A stretch of DNA of 5,746 nucleotides. Origin: Chloroflexota bacterium (GTDB taxonomy: Bacteria; Chloroflexota; Limnocylindria; Limnocylindrales; CSP1-4). The position numbers and the translations under genes are program-made. Shown here piece by piece: positions 5,629 to 5,746 of this stretch; positions within the stretch are counted from its first letter, which is position 1, and each line of letters begins with the position of its first letter. Under the pieces are notes generated by a model. That model was not told where the DNA came from and searched no databases. It worked only from the letters and a program-made list of their open reading frames with translations. The stretch covers positions 1 to 5,746 of the forward strand of contig JACCYW010000383.1 of NCBI GenBank assembly GCA_013696275.1, read 5' to 3'.

Positions 5629-5746
5629 CGCGAGATGAGGCGTCACATGAGCGAGTTCGCCTGTTAGCTGAAAGCTGAAGCCGTCACTGGGACGAGCCCG
5701 GCCTGGATGAGGCCCGAGGATCAGCGCGAGTCCTCTACCTATGACC

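Noticed and set aside
5666..5679. Two adjacent copies of AGCTGAA.
   Set aside because: A single 7-bp duplication with no flanking structure is not enough for a repeat element or attachment site.
5700..5714. Hairpin GGCCT-GGATG-AGGCC downstream of the lipoprotein, considered as a terminator.
   Set aside because: The stem is only 5 bp and no T-run follows; such stems are expected by chance in GC-rich DNA.
5741..5746. ATG at the right edge as the start of another gene.
   Set aside because: Only two codons are visible and there is no ribosome binding site before it.

Overview
The window is GC-rich bacterial chromosomal DNA with tightly packed genes, strong G/C preference at third codon positions and few clear Shine-Dalgarno sites. 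The protein styles fit an uncultured Chloroflexota or a high-GC actinobacterium-like lineage: a 7Fe ferredoxin of the MTYVIAE type, an RYxxMLRxAPPExLEQAHAEAF protein with a Gly-rich tail, a signal-less BtuF-like protein and a membrane-anchored cupredoxin. I lean to Chloroflexota, but the sequence alone does not settle it. I see no RNA genes, CRISPR, insertion sequences or phage genes.

Left block (1-1345, minus strand). A BtuF-like cobalamin-binding-type protein (404-1345) is followed, through a one-base TGATG stop/start overlap, by a class I methyltransferase with an N-terminal four-cysteine zinc-ribbon-like segment. The methyltransferase runs off the left edge, so its SAM-binding core is not in the window.

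Middle block (1391-3663, plus strand). Divergent from the first block across about 45 bp is a two-gene ABC-2 export system: a NatA/YhaQ-type ATPase with a C-terminal DUF4162-like region and, 5 bp later, a NatB/YhaP-type permease. Together they would form a complete exporter of unknown substrate. It ends convergently with the next block; a short hairpin lies between the two stop codons.

Right block (3705-5256, minus strand). Read in transcription order this is a membrane-anchored type 1 copper protein (cupredoxin), a 7Fe ferredoxin, and a membrane-associated protein with a Gly-Gly-Gly-Asp-Phe repeat tail. The last two are only 1 bp apart. Two are small electron carriers on opposite sides of the membrane, so the block may be redox-related, but co-function is inference. 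A small putative lipoprotein (5284-5628, plus) diverges from the cupredoxin. The last 118 bp hold no gene I can support.

Overall the region looks like ordinary housekeeping and accessory genes. The most unusual items are the zinc-ribbon methyltransferase coupled to the BtuF-like gene, the GGGDF-repeat protein coupled to the ferredoxin, and the long Ala/Pro insertion inside the cupredoxin. I do not see a clear new multi-gene system.
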